DNA from: an uncultured Spirochaetaceae bacterium
GTDB taxonomy: Bacteria; Spirochaetota; Spirochaetia; SZUA-6; Bin103
Assembly: GCA_913043885.1 (NCBI GenBank)
Contig: CAJWOB010000005.1
Coordinates: forward strand, 1 to 24,406
Direction: 5' to 3'
Length of the DNA stretch: 24,406 nt
A program made the position numbers and the translations under genes. Below are positions 13,935 through 22,732 of the stretch, piece by piece. The notes beneath the pieces are model-generated. The model did not search any database and was not told the DNA's origin. It saw only the letters and a list, made by a program, of their open reading frames with translations. Every line of letters starts with the position of its first letter. Within the stretch, counting starts at the first letter, position 1.

Positions 13935-16361
13935 TCAGACCTCCTTGGCCACGCTGGCCAGGGCGAGCGCGCGGTCCTTGTCGCCGATCGCCACGATCTT
14001 GACGCCAAGCGCGCTGCGCCCGAGCGTGGGCACGTCCTTCTGCCTCACCTTTACTACCTGACCTTTCTGGGTAATGCACATCACGTCGTCGCTCTTGAGC
14101 GTGGCGATCGCGGCGGCCACATCACCGGACTTCTCCGCCACCTTGTAACAGAACTGACCGCCGGTGCCGCGGCCATGGAGGGTAATCTCACCGAAGTCGA
14201 GACGCTTCCCGAACCCGCGCTCGCTCATAACCACCATCCCCTTGCGCGCTTCCACGGGCAGGGCACCAACCACACGATCGCCCTTCTGCAGCCGGATGCC
14301 GTTGACGCCGCGCGAGGCGCGGCCCATCGGGCGAACGCTGCTCTCGACAAAGCGCAGCGCCTTGCCCTTCTGGCTCACCAGAACCACATCCTGGCTGCCA
14401 TCGGTCAGCATGGCGGAAACGAGCCGATCGCGCTTGTCGAGGTTGATCGCCACGATGCCCCTCGTCTTGGCGTTGCTGAAGTCCGCGGTGCGGACCTTCT
14501 TCACTACCCCGCCCGCCGTCGCCATGAACACGTAGCGGTCCTCGGCGAACTCGGCCAGGGACACGATGGCGGCCGGCACCTCGTCGTCCTCCATTGCCAC
14601 CAGAGAACGAATGTCGACCCCCACCGTCTGTCGCGTCCGCTCCGGTAGCTCGTGCACCTTTAGCCAGTACGCCTTGCCGGCGTTGGTGATGAACAGGATG
14701 TGGTCGTGGGTGGAGCCGATGAACAGCTTGGTGATGAAGTCGTCGCCCCGCAGGTTACTGCCGCGCCCCTTCCCTCCCCGCGACTGGCGCCGGTAGCTGG
14801 AGGCCGGAATCCGCTTGATGATGCCGCGGTTGGAGACGAGGACCACCATGTCCTCCTCCTCGATCAGGTCCTCGTAGTTGAACTCCTCGACCTCCGCGTC
14901 GACGATCTCGGTCCGACGGTCGTCGCCGTAGTCGGCGGCGATCTTGTTGGTCTCCCGCTTGACCACGGAGAGGATCTTCTTTGGGCTGGCCAGCAGCGCC
15001 CGCAGCTCCTTGATGAGCTCCCGCACCTGCGCCAGCTCGTCCACCACCTTCTGCACCTCGAGGCTGGTGAGCCTCTGCAGCTGCATGCTGAGGATGGCCT
15101 GGACCTGGGCGATCGACAGCTCGAAGCGCTTGCGCAGCCCGCTGCGCGCCGCCTCGACCGTCCTACTCTCGCGGATCAGCTTGATGACCGCATCGATGTT
15201 GTCGAGGGCGATCTTGAGGCCTTCGAGGATGTGCTCCCGCTCCTCGGCCTTGCGCAGGTCGTACTTGGTGCGGCGTACCACCACCTCGCGACGGTGCTCG
15301 ATGAAGCGCTGCGCTATCTGCTTTAGCGTCAGCACGGCAGGCTTGCCGCCGTCGAGGGCCAGCAGGTTGACGCCGAAGGAATCCTGCAGCTGGGTCAGAG
15401 AGAACAGCTTGTTGAGCACGATCTTCGGATCCACGCGCCGGCGTATCTCGATAACGATGCGCATGCCGTGCCGATCCGACTCGTCGCGGAGGTCGGCGAT
15501 GCCGTCGAGCCGCCGCTCCTTTACCAGGTCGGCAATGCGGATGATCAGGTTGGCCTTGTTAACCTGATAGGGGATCTCCGTGACGATGATCGCCTGGCGG
15601 CCGTTGCGCAGCGATTCGATGGTGGCGCGACCGCGCACCACCACCTTGCCCTTGCCGGTGGTGTAGGCATCCTCGATGCCCTTGCGCCCGAACACCACTC
15701 CGCCGGTGGGGAAGTCGGGGCCACTGATGTGCTTCATCAGCGTCGCGTCGGTGAGCTTCGGATTGTCGATGAGCGCCGCCACCCCGGAGGCGATCTCACG
15801 CAGGTTTTGCGGCGGGATGTTGGTCGCCATACCCACCGCGATGCCGCTGCCGCCGTTGGCCAACAGGAACGGGAACGCGCCCGGTAGCACTTCGGGCTCG
15901 GTCAGTGAGTCGTCGTAGTTCGAGGTGCGGTCGACGGTCTCCTTGCCGAGGTCCCGCAGCATCGCCTCCGAGATGGGCGCCAGCCGTGCCTCGGTGTAGC
16001 GCATGGCCGCCGGCGGGTCGCCGTCTATGGAGCCGAAATTGCCCTGGCCATCCACCACTGGGTAGCGGAGCGAGAAGTCCTGCGCCAGGCGCACCAGCGC
16101 GTCGTAGAGCGCCTGATCGCCGTGGGGGTGGTACTTCCCCAGCACATCGCCCACCAGGCGCGCGGTCTTCTTGTAGGGCCGATCGGGGCGGAGCCCCATC
16201 TCGTCCATCGCGTACAGCAGCCGGCGGTGCACCGGCTTGAGGCCGTCCCGCACGTCGGGCAGTGCCCGACTGACGATGACCGACATCGCGTACGTGAGAT
16301 ACGAGTCGCGAATCTCGTCCTCGATGGCGACCGGAATGACCTTTCCTGTTAGCTCTGCCAC
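13935..16361 (-). CDS. gyrA: DNA gyrase subunit A
   Basis: Type IIA topoisomerase cleavage subunit of 808 aa that introduces negative supercoils with GyrB. The N-terminus carries YAMSVIVSRALPDVRDGLKP. The active-site tyrosine is Y122 (AAMRYTEARL). The C-terminal beta-pinwheel carries a GyrA box, QSRGGKG (526-532), the second residue deviating from the usual QRRGGKG. This box marks gyrase rather than topoisomerase IV. Quinolone-region residue 83 is Gln (HGDQALYD), where Ser, Ala or Thr is usual, while D87 is kept. The GTG start follows GGGAGGG closely and gives the standard N-terminus. It lies 71 bp downstream of gyrB and 79 bp before parA, probably in one operon. Confidence 0.97.
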   Translation of the reverse strand: MAELTGKVIPVAIEDEIRDSYLTYAMSVIVSRALPDVRDGLKPVHRRLLYAMDEMGLRPDRPYKKTARLVGDVLGKYHPHGDQALYDALVRLAQDFSLRYPVVDGQGNFGSIDGDPPAAMRYTEARLAPISEAMLRDLGKETVDRTSNYDDSLTEPEVLPGAFPFLLANGGSGIAVGMATNIPPQNLREIASGVAALIDNPKLTDATLMKHISGPDFPTGGVVFGRKGIEDAYTTGKGKVVVRGRATIESLRNGRQAIIVTEIPYQVNKANLIIRIADLVKERRLDGIADLRDESDRHGMRIVIEIRRRVDPKIVLNKLFSLTQLQDSFGVNLLALDGGKPAVLTLKQIAQRFIEHRREVVVRRTKYDLRKAEEREHILEGLKIALDNIDAVIKLIRESRTVEAARSGLRKRFELSIAQVQAILSMQLQRLTSLEVQKVVDELAQVRELIKELRALLASPKKILSVVKRETNKIAADYGDDRRTEIVDAEVEEFNYEDLIEEEDMVVLVSNRGIIKRIPASSYRRQSRGGKGRGSNLRGDDFITKLFIGSTHDHILFITNAGKAYWLKVHELPERTRQTVGVDIRSLVAMEDDEVPAAIVSLAEFAEDRYVFMATAGGVVKKVRTADFSNAKTRGIVAINLDKRDRLVSAMLTDGSQDVVLVSQKGKALRFVESSVRPMGRASRGVNGIRLQKGDRVVGALPVEARKGMVVMSERGFGKRLDFGEITLHGRGTGGQFCYKVAEKSGDVAAAIATLKSDDVMCITQKGQVVKVRQKDVPTLGRSALGVKIVAIGDKDRALALASVAKEV

Positions 16362-16432
16362 TTACCCTCCCGATCGGTAGCGTGGCGCGTCCGTCGCGCC
16401 TTTCGCGTCTGCCGCGCAGCCAGGCTCGTCGC

Positions 16433-18346
16433 CTATACGTCCAGATTGGTAACCGTAAGCGCGTTGTCCTCGATGAACTTGCGCCGCGGGGCTACCGCCT
16501 CTCCCATCAACGTGGTGAACATCGTTTCCGCTTCTACCCCGTCCTCCATCGCCACCCTGATGATGTTGCGACTGTCGGGATCCATGGTCGTTTCCCACAG
16601 CTGCTCGGGGTTCATCTCGCCAAGTCCCTTGTAGCGCTGCACGTTGGGGTTCGATCCGTTCCCCTTCTTCATGCGCTTCAGCACCCGCTCCAGCTCGGGG
16701 TCGTCGTAGGCGTACTCCACCGACTTCCCGGACGCGATCTTGTAGAGCGGGGGCATGGCGATATAGATGTGGCCATTCTCGAACAGCGCATTCATGTAGC
16801 GATACAAGAAGGTGAGCAGCAGCGTACGGATGTGGGACCCGTCGACGTCGGCGTCCGCCATGATGATGATCTTGTGGTAGCGCAGGCGCTCGAGGTCGAA
16901 TTCGTTGCCAGCACCGGCGCCGAGGGTGGTGATGATCGGCAGCAGCTTGTCGTTCGAGAGCACGCGGTCGATGCGGGTCTTCTCCACGTTCAGCATCTTG
17001 CCCCACAGCGGCAGGATCGCCTGGAACTGCCGATCACGGCCCTGCTTGGCACTGCCACCTGCCGAGTCGCCCTCGACGATGTAGAGCTCGCACTTGGCCG
17101 GATCGGTCTCGGCACAGTCGGCGAGCTTGCCCGGTAGGCCGCTGCTCTCCAAGAAGCTCTTGCGACGGGTCAGGTCACGCGCGCGCCGGGCCGCCTCGCG
17201 GGCCTTAGCGGCGAGAATGGTCTTCTCGAGGATCGCCTTGATGACCGCCGGCTGTTCCTGGAAGTGGTGGGTCAGCCCTTCGTTCACCACCGACTCGACG
17301 GCGCCACGCACCTCGGTATTGCCGAGCTTGCTCTTGGTCTGACCCTCAAACTGCGGGTCGGAGATCTTGACCGAGACGACCGCGGTCAGACCCTCGCGCA
17401 CGTCGTCGCCGGTGAGGCTCTCCTCGAGCTTCTTGTCGAGCTTCATCCGCTTGAGGAAGTCGTTGAGCGTGCGGGTGAGCGCGCCACGGAACCCGCTCAA
17501 GTGAGTGCCACCATCCCGGTTGTTGACGTTGTTAGCGTAGCAGAAGACCTGCTCGTTGTAGCCGTCGTTGTACTGCAGTGCCACCTCTACGGCGACGCCA
17601 TCGCGATCGTCCTCCGAGAGGTAGACCGGCTCGCCGTGGATGCTCTGCTTGGTCTCGTTGAGCTGGGCAATGAACTCGCGGATGCCGCCGGCGAACTCGA
17701 AGACGTGCGCCTTCTTCTTCTCTCCCCGTTTGTCGGTGAGGGTGATCTTGATGCCGCGATTCAGGAACGCCAGCTCGCGGAGGCGTCGCGACAGCACGTC
17801 GAAGGAGAAGTCGACGGTCTCGAAGATCTTCTTGTCCGGCTTGAAGCTGGTAGTGGTGCCCGACGAGGTCGCCTTGCCCGTGACTGCCACCTTGTCGTCC
17901 GGCACGCCGCGCTCGTAGGCCTGGTGATAGACCTTGCCGTCCTTGTGGACCTCGACCTTGCACCACTCCGACAACGCGTTGACCACCGACACGCCGACAC
18001 CGTGGAGACCCGACGACACCGCGTAGCTGCGATTGCCGAACTTGCCGCCGGCGTGCAGCGTGGTCATTACCACCTGCAGCGCACTGACCTTCTCGGTGGG
18101 GTGGTCGTCGACTGGGATACCGCGGCCATCGTCGACGACGGTCACCACGTTGTCCTTGGCGATGGTGACGCTGATGCTGGTGGCGAATCCCGCCATCGCC
18201 TCATCCACACTGTTGTCCACCACCTCGTAGACGAGCTGATGGAGGCCATCGGGCCCGGTCGAGCCGATGTACATGCCAGGTCGCTTGCGAACCGGCTCGA
18301 GCCCCTCGAGCACTTGGATGTGTTCAGCCGAATAGGCGTCTTGCAT
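16433..18346 (-). CDS. gyrB: DNA gyrase subunit B
   Basis: ATPase subunit of DNA gyrase, 637 aa. The GHKL ATPase domain shows GLEPVRKRPGMYIGS (15-29), EVVDNSVDEA (41-50; Glu41 and Asn45 for ATP hydrolysis and Mg), VDDGRGIP (71-78) and GLHGVGVSVVNALS (113-126). The transducer domain follows, then Toprim with EGDSAGGSAKQGRDR and DADVDGSHIRTLLL, and the C-terminal tail RRKFIEDNALTVTNLDV. The segment LPLWGKMLNVEK replaces the commoner LRGKILNVEK. I chose the ATG at 18346 because GGGAG lies about 8 bases upstream; an in-frame start 18 codons earlier adds unrelated sequence. It is the first gene leftward from oriC, divergent from dnaA. Confidence 0.97.
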   Translation of the reverse strand: MQDAYSAEHIQVLEGLEPVRKRPGMYIGSTGPDGLHQLVYEVVDNSVDEAMAGFATSISVTIAKDNVVTVVDDGRGIPVDDHPTEKVSALQVVMTTLHAGGKFGNRSYAVSSGLHGVGVSVVNALSEWCKVEVHKDGKVYHQAYERGVPDDKVAVTGKATSSGTTTSFKPDKKIFETVDFSFDVLSRRLRELAFLNRGIKITLTDKRGEKKKAHVFEFAGGIREFIAQLNETKQSIHGEPVYLSEDDRDGVAVEVALQYNDGYNEQVFCYANNVNNRDGGTHLSGFRGALTRTLNDFLKRMKLDKKLEESLTGDDVREGLTAVVSVKISDPQFEGQTKSKLGNTEVRGAVESVVNEGLTHHFQEQPAVIKAILEKTILAAKAREAARRARDLTRRKSFLESSGLPGKLADCAETDPAKCELYIVEGDSAGGSAKQGRDRQFQAILPLWGKMLNVEKTRIDRVLSNDKLLPIITTLGAGAGNEFDLERLRYHKIIIMADADVDGSHIRTLLLTFLYRYMNALFENGHIYIAMPPLYKIASGKSVEYAYDDPELERVLKRMKKGNGSNPNVQRYKGLGEMNPEQLWETTMDPDSRNIIRVAMEDGVEAETMFTTLMGEAVAPRRKFIEDNALTVTNLDV

Positions 18347-18603
18347 GCGTTTCTCCCAGGAGGGCAGGTAGCTCGACGGGTTGCAGGCCGGCGGTCTCAA
18401 TCGGCCGACGGTCGCGCGACGATCCCCTCCCGTCTCGTCAGCAGACCCGTACAGCGGCCGATAAATATATGTGCCGAAGATATTTACCTGGCGAGGACGC
18501 TACCCCGAATCGGAAAAAAAGTAAAGCGGAATGGGGCCGCGCGGTTGCACACGCCGCTGCCAGGTGCTAACGTGAACGGCTCCTCGACGGAGTGTTCATA
18601 AGC

Positions 18604-18612
18604 TGTGGATAA
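18604..18612 (-). promoter_or_regulatory. DnaA box 1
   Basis: Exact 9-mer consensus TTATCCACA on the minus strand, 226 bp upstream of the dnaA ATG. Immediately left of it TGTTCATAA (18593-18601) differs from the box at two positions. Confidence 0.85.
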
Positions 18613-18817
18613 CTTATGGGAAACGGTACCTCGTTGTGCCGCTCGATAGCATGCTTTTCTCGGCCGTGACACCGGTGCTCGGCTACATCCCACCACGCTC
18701 CTGTCAATTGTTTGCTGCACAAAGCTTTGCCAGGCACGTCCCGGTATTATGGCCGATTCTGGTTTCGGCCGGAATTGGAGCAGGAACGGCCAGATCGTGG
18801 GGAGAATCGCATCTGAC

Positions 18818-18826
18818 TGTGGATAA
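18818..18826 (-). promoter_or_regulatory. DnaA box 2, adjacent to the dnaA start codon
   Basis: Second exact TTATCCACA on the minus strand, ending 12 bp before the dnaA ATG. Bound DnaA here would cover the ribosome entry region in DNA and could repress its own gene. Confidence 0.85.
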
Positions 18827-18838
18827 CCTGTTGACACA

Positions 18839-20296
18839 ATGAGCGCCACCCATGGATCAGCTAATGGCACCACCACGGCCACCACAGCCGCTTGGGACTA
18901 CGAGGTGTTCTGGTCGGAGGCGCTCAAGGAGCTGCAGGAGCAGCTTACCGCGCAGGAATTCGAGACCTGGCTCCGCAAGCTCAGCTACCTCCGCTCCGCC
19001 GAGAGCGAGGTGGTCATCAGCGTGCCCTCGTCTTTCTACCGCAGCCAGGTCGAGAGTCGCTACCAACGCGGACTCGAACAAACGCTCCGCGATCTCTCGG
19101 GGCAATCGATTCGGGTGGAGTTCGTCGTCGACAAAGCGACCGCTGCCGCCATCGCCGAGGAAGAAGCTGCGACGGGGAACGACAAGACGTCGGCACGTAG
19201 ACCCGACGCGCGACTCGAGCCACGCAGCTCGGCGGCGCCGCCGCCACCCGCCCGGCGTGCCCACCGTCAGCTCAATCAGGAGTACAACTTTGCCCGGTTC
19301 GTGGAGGGGGAGAGCAACTCCTTCGCGCTCAACGCCGCCATGGCCATCGCCAACAACCCGGGCCGCTCCTATAACCCGTGCCTCATCTACGGCAGTGTCG
19401 GACTGGGCAAGACCCATCTGCTGCAAGCCATCGGCAATGAGGTCCACCGGCAGCTCACCGACCTCAAGGTGGTCTACGTCACCGTCGAGACCTTCACCAA
19501 CGAGTTCATCCAGTCGATCAAGGAGAAGACCGGCCACCGCTTCAAGAACCGCTACCGATCGGCGGACGTGCTCCTCATCGACGACGTCCAGTTCCTGCAG
19601 GGTAAGGTCGAGACCCAGCACGAGCTGTTCCACACCTTCAACGCGCTCTATGACGCCAAGAAGCAGATGGTGTTCAGCAGCGACCGACCGGTCGCTGAGC
19701 TGAAGGCACTGCCCGACCGTCTGATCAATCGCTTCGAACGCGGGCTCAACGTCGACCTGCAGCCACCCAGCTACGAGACCCGCATTGCGATTCTGCGACA
19801 GAAGGTGGAGGAGCGTCAGATCGACATCGGCGACGACGTCATCGAGCTAATCTCCCGCAACGTTCGCACCAACGTACGCGACCTCGAGAAGGCACTCACC
19901 AAGCTGGTGGCATATGCGGAGTTGGTGGAACGGACCATCAGTATCGATATCGCCAACCGCGAGCTACGCGATCTGTTCTCACGCCCCGACTCGCGCAACA
20001 TAGGCGTCGATGCCATCCAGCGAACCGTCGCCGAGTTCTTCTCCCTCACCGCCAACGATCTGCGTGGCAAGAAGAGAACCAAGGCCATCGCGTTCCCCCG
20101 TCAGGTAGCGATGTACATCACCCGCCGCCTCACCGAGTACTCCACCACGGAGGTCGGCAACGAGTTTGGCGGACGAGATCACACCACCGTTATGTACGCC
20201 TGTCAGAAGGTGGAAGAGCGGATGAAGACCGATGCTACCCTCGAGCCGACGATCCAGCAGATCATCCGCTCGCTGAGCCCCCCTGAAATCGACTGA
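18839..20296 (+). CDS. dnaA: Chromosomal replication initiator DnaA
   Basis: AAA+ initiator of 485 aa that binds DnaA boxes and opens oriC. Domain I is at about 18-100 (WDYEVFWSEALKEL, EFETWLRKLSY, then VPSSFYRSQVESRY). A low-complexity domain II linker follows (100-142, Ala/Pro/Arg-rich). Domain III has Walker A GSVGLGKT (185-192) and Walker B LLIDDVQF (245-252). Domain IV carries the DNA-binding signature EFGGRDHTTVMYA. The N-terminus resembles spirochaete DnaA. The ATG has no visible Shine-Dalgarno sequence and lies 12 bp after a perfect DnaA box. No better in-frame start exists before domain I. It is the first gene of the rightward arm. Confidence 0.97.
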   Translation: MSATHGSANGTTTATTAAWDYEVFWSEALKELQEQLTAQEFETWLRKLSYLRSAESEVVISVPSSFYRSQVESRYQRGLEQTLRDLSGQSIRVEFVVDKATAAAIAEEEAATGNDKTSARRPDARLEPRSSAAPPPPARRAHRQLNQEYNFARFVEGESNSFALNAAMAIANNPGRSYNPCLIYGSVGLGKTHLLQAIGNEVHRQLTDLKVVYVTVETFTNEFIQSIKEKTGHRFKNRYRSADVLLIDDVQFLQGKVETQHELFHTFNALYDAKKQMVFSSDRPVAELKALPDRLINRFERGLNVDLQPPSYETRIAILRQKVEERQIDIGDDVIELISRNVRTNVRDLEKALTKLVAYAELVERTISIDIANRELRDLFSRPDSRNIGVDAIQRTVAEFFSLTANDLRGKKRTKAIAFPRQVAMYITRRLTEYSTTEVGNEFGGRDHTTVMYACQKVEERMKTDATLEPTIQQIIRSLSPPEID

Positions 20297-20510
20297 TCGC
20301 CTGGCAAAACTGTGAGCAACCTGTCCGCATGCGGTGGCCGAACGACCGTCACGGACACCGGCGGTGGAAGATGTGGACAACCCCGCTCACTTATACCGAG
20401 CTTTTCCGAGCGCCTATAACGTTACGCATGATACAGTTGCAACGATTTTGCACATATCCACGCCACCTACTACCATTCCCACTATCTTCTTTAACTAGTA
20501 GGGAGAAGGG
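20297..20510. promoter_or_regulatory. dnaA-dnaN spacer with near-consensus DnaA box
   Basis: 214 bp without a convincing gene. At 20372-20380 the minus strand reads TTGTCCACA, one mismatch from the DnaA box and a frequent functional variant. A poorer match (two mismatches) lies at 20454-20462. A weak promoter candidate for dnaN is TTGCAC at 20448, 17 bases, then TACCAT at 20471. The end carries the purine-rich ribosome-binding stretch GGGAGAAGGG just before the dnaN ATG. Confidence 0.5.
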
Positions 20511-21617
20511 ATGAAGTTCAGCTGCGAGCGAGATCCGATACTGAAGGAGATCGCAAACGCGTACGAGATCATCTCGACACGCAATTCGCTCTCGATTCTC
20601 TCCAACGTGTTGCTGGAGGCCAGGGACGACCACTTACTGGTGCGTGCCACTGACCTCAAGGTCAACTACGAATCGTCCATTCCGGTAACCGTCGCCACCC
20701 CGGGGAGCATCACTGTGTTCTGCGACAAGCTCCACGGCATCCTGCGGTCGCTCCCCGATGGTGAAGTGGAGTTCAAACAGGACGACGACTTCCAGCTCAA
20801 GATCAGTACGAGGGCTCGGAACGTGCGCTTCCAGCTGAAGGGCATCGCAGCGGAGAAGTACCCGCAGTTCCAGACGGTAGACGACAGCGCCCGGTTTACG
20901 TTCGCGCAGCGAGACCTCATCGACATGGTGGCGCAGACGCTGTTCGCGGTTTCCGACGACGAAACCCGCTACTTCATGAACGGGGTCTATCTCGAGAAGC
21001 AACAGGGCAAGCTAACGATGGTGGCTACCGATGGCCGTCGGCTCGCCTACTGCTCGAAGGAAGTCGATGGCGCTATCGACGACTTCACCGGCGTCATCAT
21101 CCCGTCCAAGGCGCTACAGATACTGCGTCGTCAGGCACCCAAGGAGGGGGACTTCTCCCTCGCCGTCACGGAGAAGAACTTCCACGTTAGCTACGACCGG
21201 CAGCGTCTGGCTTCGAGTATCATCGACGCCCAGTTCCCCAACTATCAGCGTGTCATCCCCGACGAGCAGGCCTACCGAATCGTGATCGACCGCACCGAGT
21301 TCGAAGAGGGGCTGAAGCGAGTGTCCCTGCTCGTGGAGCAGAAGTCTCGCCGGGTTCACCTGGAGACCCAACCAGATGTGATCGTCATCCGTTCGAGCGA
21401 GGGTGAGATCGGAGCCGCACGTGAAGAGATACCTTGCGAGTACAGCGGCCCGGAACAGGCACTCGCACTCAACTACACCTATTTGCTCGAGCCGCTCAGA
21501 GAGATGCGTTCAGACAAGGTAGCGGTGGAGTTCACCGACCCATCTAAGTCGATATCTCTGCTGCCCGTTCCAGAGGCGGACTACTTCCACGTAGTCATGC
21601 CGATGCAGACCGGCTGA
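20511..21617 (+). CDS. dnaN: DNA polymerase III beta sliding clamp
   Basis: Ring-shaped processivity clamp of 368 aa, the usual length, with three similar domains. Typical segments are MKFSCERDPILKEIANAYEI, SILSNVLLEA, ATDLKVNYESSIP, FCDKLHGILRSLPDG, the middle-domain ATDGRRLAYCSKE, and the C-terminal end PVPEADYFHVVMPMQTG. N-terminus and internal segments resemble spirochaete clamps. The ATG is preceded directly by GGGAGAAGGG. Its TGA overlaps the probable CTG start of recF. Confidence 0.97.
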   Translation: MKFSCERDPILKEIANAYEIISTRNSLSILSNVLLEARDDHLLVRATDLKVNYESSIPVTVATPGSITVFCDKLHGILRSLPDGEVEFKQDDDFQLKISTRARNVRFQLKGIAAEKYPQFQTVDDSARFTFAQRDLIDMVAQTLFAVSDDETRYFMNGVYLEKQQGKLTMVATDGRRLAYCSKEVDGAIDDFTGVIIPSKALQILRRQAPKEGDFSLAVTEKNFHVSYDRQRLASSIIDAQFPNYQRVIPDEQAYRIVIDRTEFEEGLKRVSLLVEQKSRRVHLETQPDVIVIRSSEGEIGAAREEIPCEYSGPEQALALNYTYLLEPLREMRSDKVAVEFTDPSKSISLLPVPEADYFHVVMPMQTG

Positions 21618-22732
21618 CCTCACGTCTGCAGACGCTTCGTCTGCATCAGTTTCGCAACATCCGCGAAGCCCATCTCGATGGCCTCGGCCGGTCGGTATTC
21701 CTGGTCGGTGAGAATGGCCAGGGCAAGACCAACCTCCTCGAGGCGGTGTACCTCCTCTGCTCGGGCGGTTCATTTCGCACTCGGATCGATCGCCACTTGG
21801 TCCAGGATGGGACCACGTCTACCGCTGTCCACGGCTCGTTCGTCGAAGAGGGCGACCACGACAAGGCAGGGATGGCTACCAGTGCGTCCGCTGTGGGCGT
21901 AGGAATCGAGCTCGGCGACGGTAAAGCGATGACCCTGGATGGGGCACGGGTGAGGGATCGGATGCAGCTGGTGGACCACGCCCCCTGCATCGCCTTTACC
22001 CACAACGACCTCGAGTTCGTGGACGGCGGCCCCGACCGCCGGCGCTGGTACTTCAACCAGACCATGGCCATGCTGGACCCGTTGTTCATGGAACAGCACC
22101 GGCGCTATCGCAGGGCGCTCCGCGCCCGCAATACGTTGCTGCGCGCCCAGGAGATGGACCAGGTTCCTCTCTATGATCCGCAGCTGGTTGCCGCTGGCAG
22201 GGAGATAACGCAGCAGCGCGGTAGGCTGGTGGAGCAGATCAGCGGCGTTATCGAGGAACTGTTCGTGGCGGTGGCCGGCATCGAACGAGTGGCACTGCGC
22301 TACCGACCCTCGTGGTCGATAGACTCGGACGCCGACCAGGTGACGGCGCGGTTGCAGGAGCAACGCGGACACGATCGTCACATGCGAACCACTACCAGCG
22401 GCCCGCATCGCGACGAGTTCGTCCTGCTGCTCGACCGCGCCCGGTTCGCAGTGCAGGGGTCGACCGGTCAGCGGCGCCTGGCCTCGCTGATACTGCGCGT
22501 GGCGCAGGGACGCTTCTTTCAGCAGCTCACCGGGCGCCGGCCGCTGCTGCTTCTCGACGACGTCCTGCTCGAGCTGGACGCGGAGAAGCGTGCCCGCTTC
22601 GTCGCGCACCTGCCGGACGCAGCGCAGATGTTCTTCACCTTTCTACCCGACGAGGCCTATCCCAGGTACGCCCGCGACGACACGGTCACCTACCGGGTGA
22701 CCGCCGGCAGCTTCCAGCGGGAGGCGCCGTGA
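21614..22732 (+). CDS. recF: DNA replication and repair protein RecF, apparent CTG start
   Basis: SMC-like ATPase of the RecFOR gap-repair pathway. Motifs: LRLHQFRNIREAHL near the N-terminus, Walker A GENGQGKTN, TSGPHRDEF, the ABC-type signature STGQRRLASLIL, and Walker B LLLLDDVLLELDAEKR. After the in-frame TAA at 21545 there is no ATG, GTG or TTG until GTG 21746, which lies beyond Walker A and so cannot be the start. I place the start at CTG 21614, which overlaps the dnaN TGA as CTGA and gives 372 aa; CTG 21626 (368 aa) is the alternative. No strong Shine-Dalgarno sequence is seen, so coupling to dnaN is likely. The 3' end overlaps the next gene by GTGA. A sequencing error is the other explanation for the missing start codon. 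Confidence 0.9.
   Translation: MTSRLQTLRLHQFRNIREAHLDGLGRSVFLVGENGQGKTNLLEAVYLLCSGGSFRTRIDRHLVQDGTTSTAVHGSFVEEGDHDKAGMATSASAVGVGIELGDGKAMTLDGARVRDRMQLVDHAPCIAFTHNDLEFVDGGPDRRRWYFNQTMAMLDPLFMEQHRRYRRALRARNTLLRAQEMDQVPLYDPQLVAAGREITQQRGRLVEQISGVIEELFVAVAGIERVALRYRPSWSIDSDADQVTARLQEQRGHDRHMRTTTSGPHRDEFVLLLDRARFAVQGSTGQRRLASLILRVAQGRFFQQLTGRRPLLLLDDVLLELDAEKRARFVAHLPDAAQMFFTFLPDEAYPRYARDDTVTYRVTAGSFQREAP

Larger units (their letters stand above)
18347..18838. other. Probable chromosomal replication origin (oriC) between gyrB and dnaA
   Basis: 492 bp without a gene, between divergent gyrB and dnaA. It holds two perfect DnaA boxes in the same orientation (18604-18612 and 18818-18826) and two AT-rich patches in an otherwise GC-rich region (18461-18487, a run of A/T around ATAAATATAT and GATATTTA; and 18511-18526, an A-rich run), which could be the unwinding element. 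A possible dnaA promoter is TTGCAC at 18545, 17 bases, then TAACGT at 18568, but this is weak. Gene orientation flips here and both arms carry replication genes, which supports the call. The 18613-18817 stretch between the boxes shows nothing I recognise. Confidence 0.75.

Noticed and set aside
13856..14008. Upstream extension of parA
   Set aside because: It overlaps gyrA and the parS-like site and has no ParA similarity; the ATG at 13855 has a strong Shine-Dalgarno sequence.
18347..18400. Upstream extension of gyrB
   Set aside because: It adds 18 residues not seen in GyrB and would include the Shine-Dalgarno sequence of the ATG at 18346.
17264..18601. Long open frame antisense to gyrB
   Set aside because: Its composition is that of a shadow frame in GC-rich DNA with no recognisable domain; gyrB on the other strand explains the sequence.
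18702..18707. Minus-strand TTGACA as a gyrB promoter
   Set aside because: No acceptable -10 15-19 bases downstream (best TAGCCG).
18831..18836. TTGACA just before the dnaA ATG as a -35 element
   Set aside because: No -10 at a proper distance, and it would start transcription inside dnaA.
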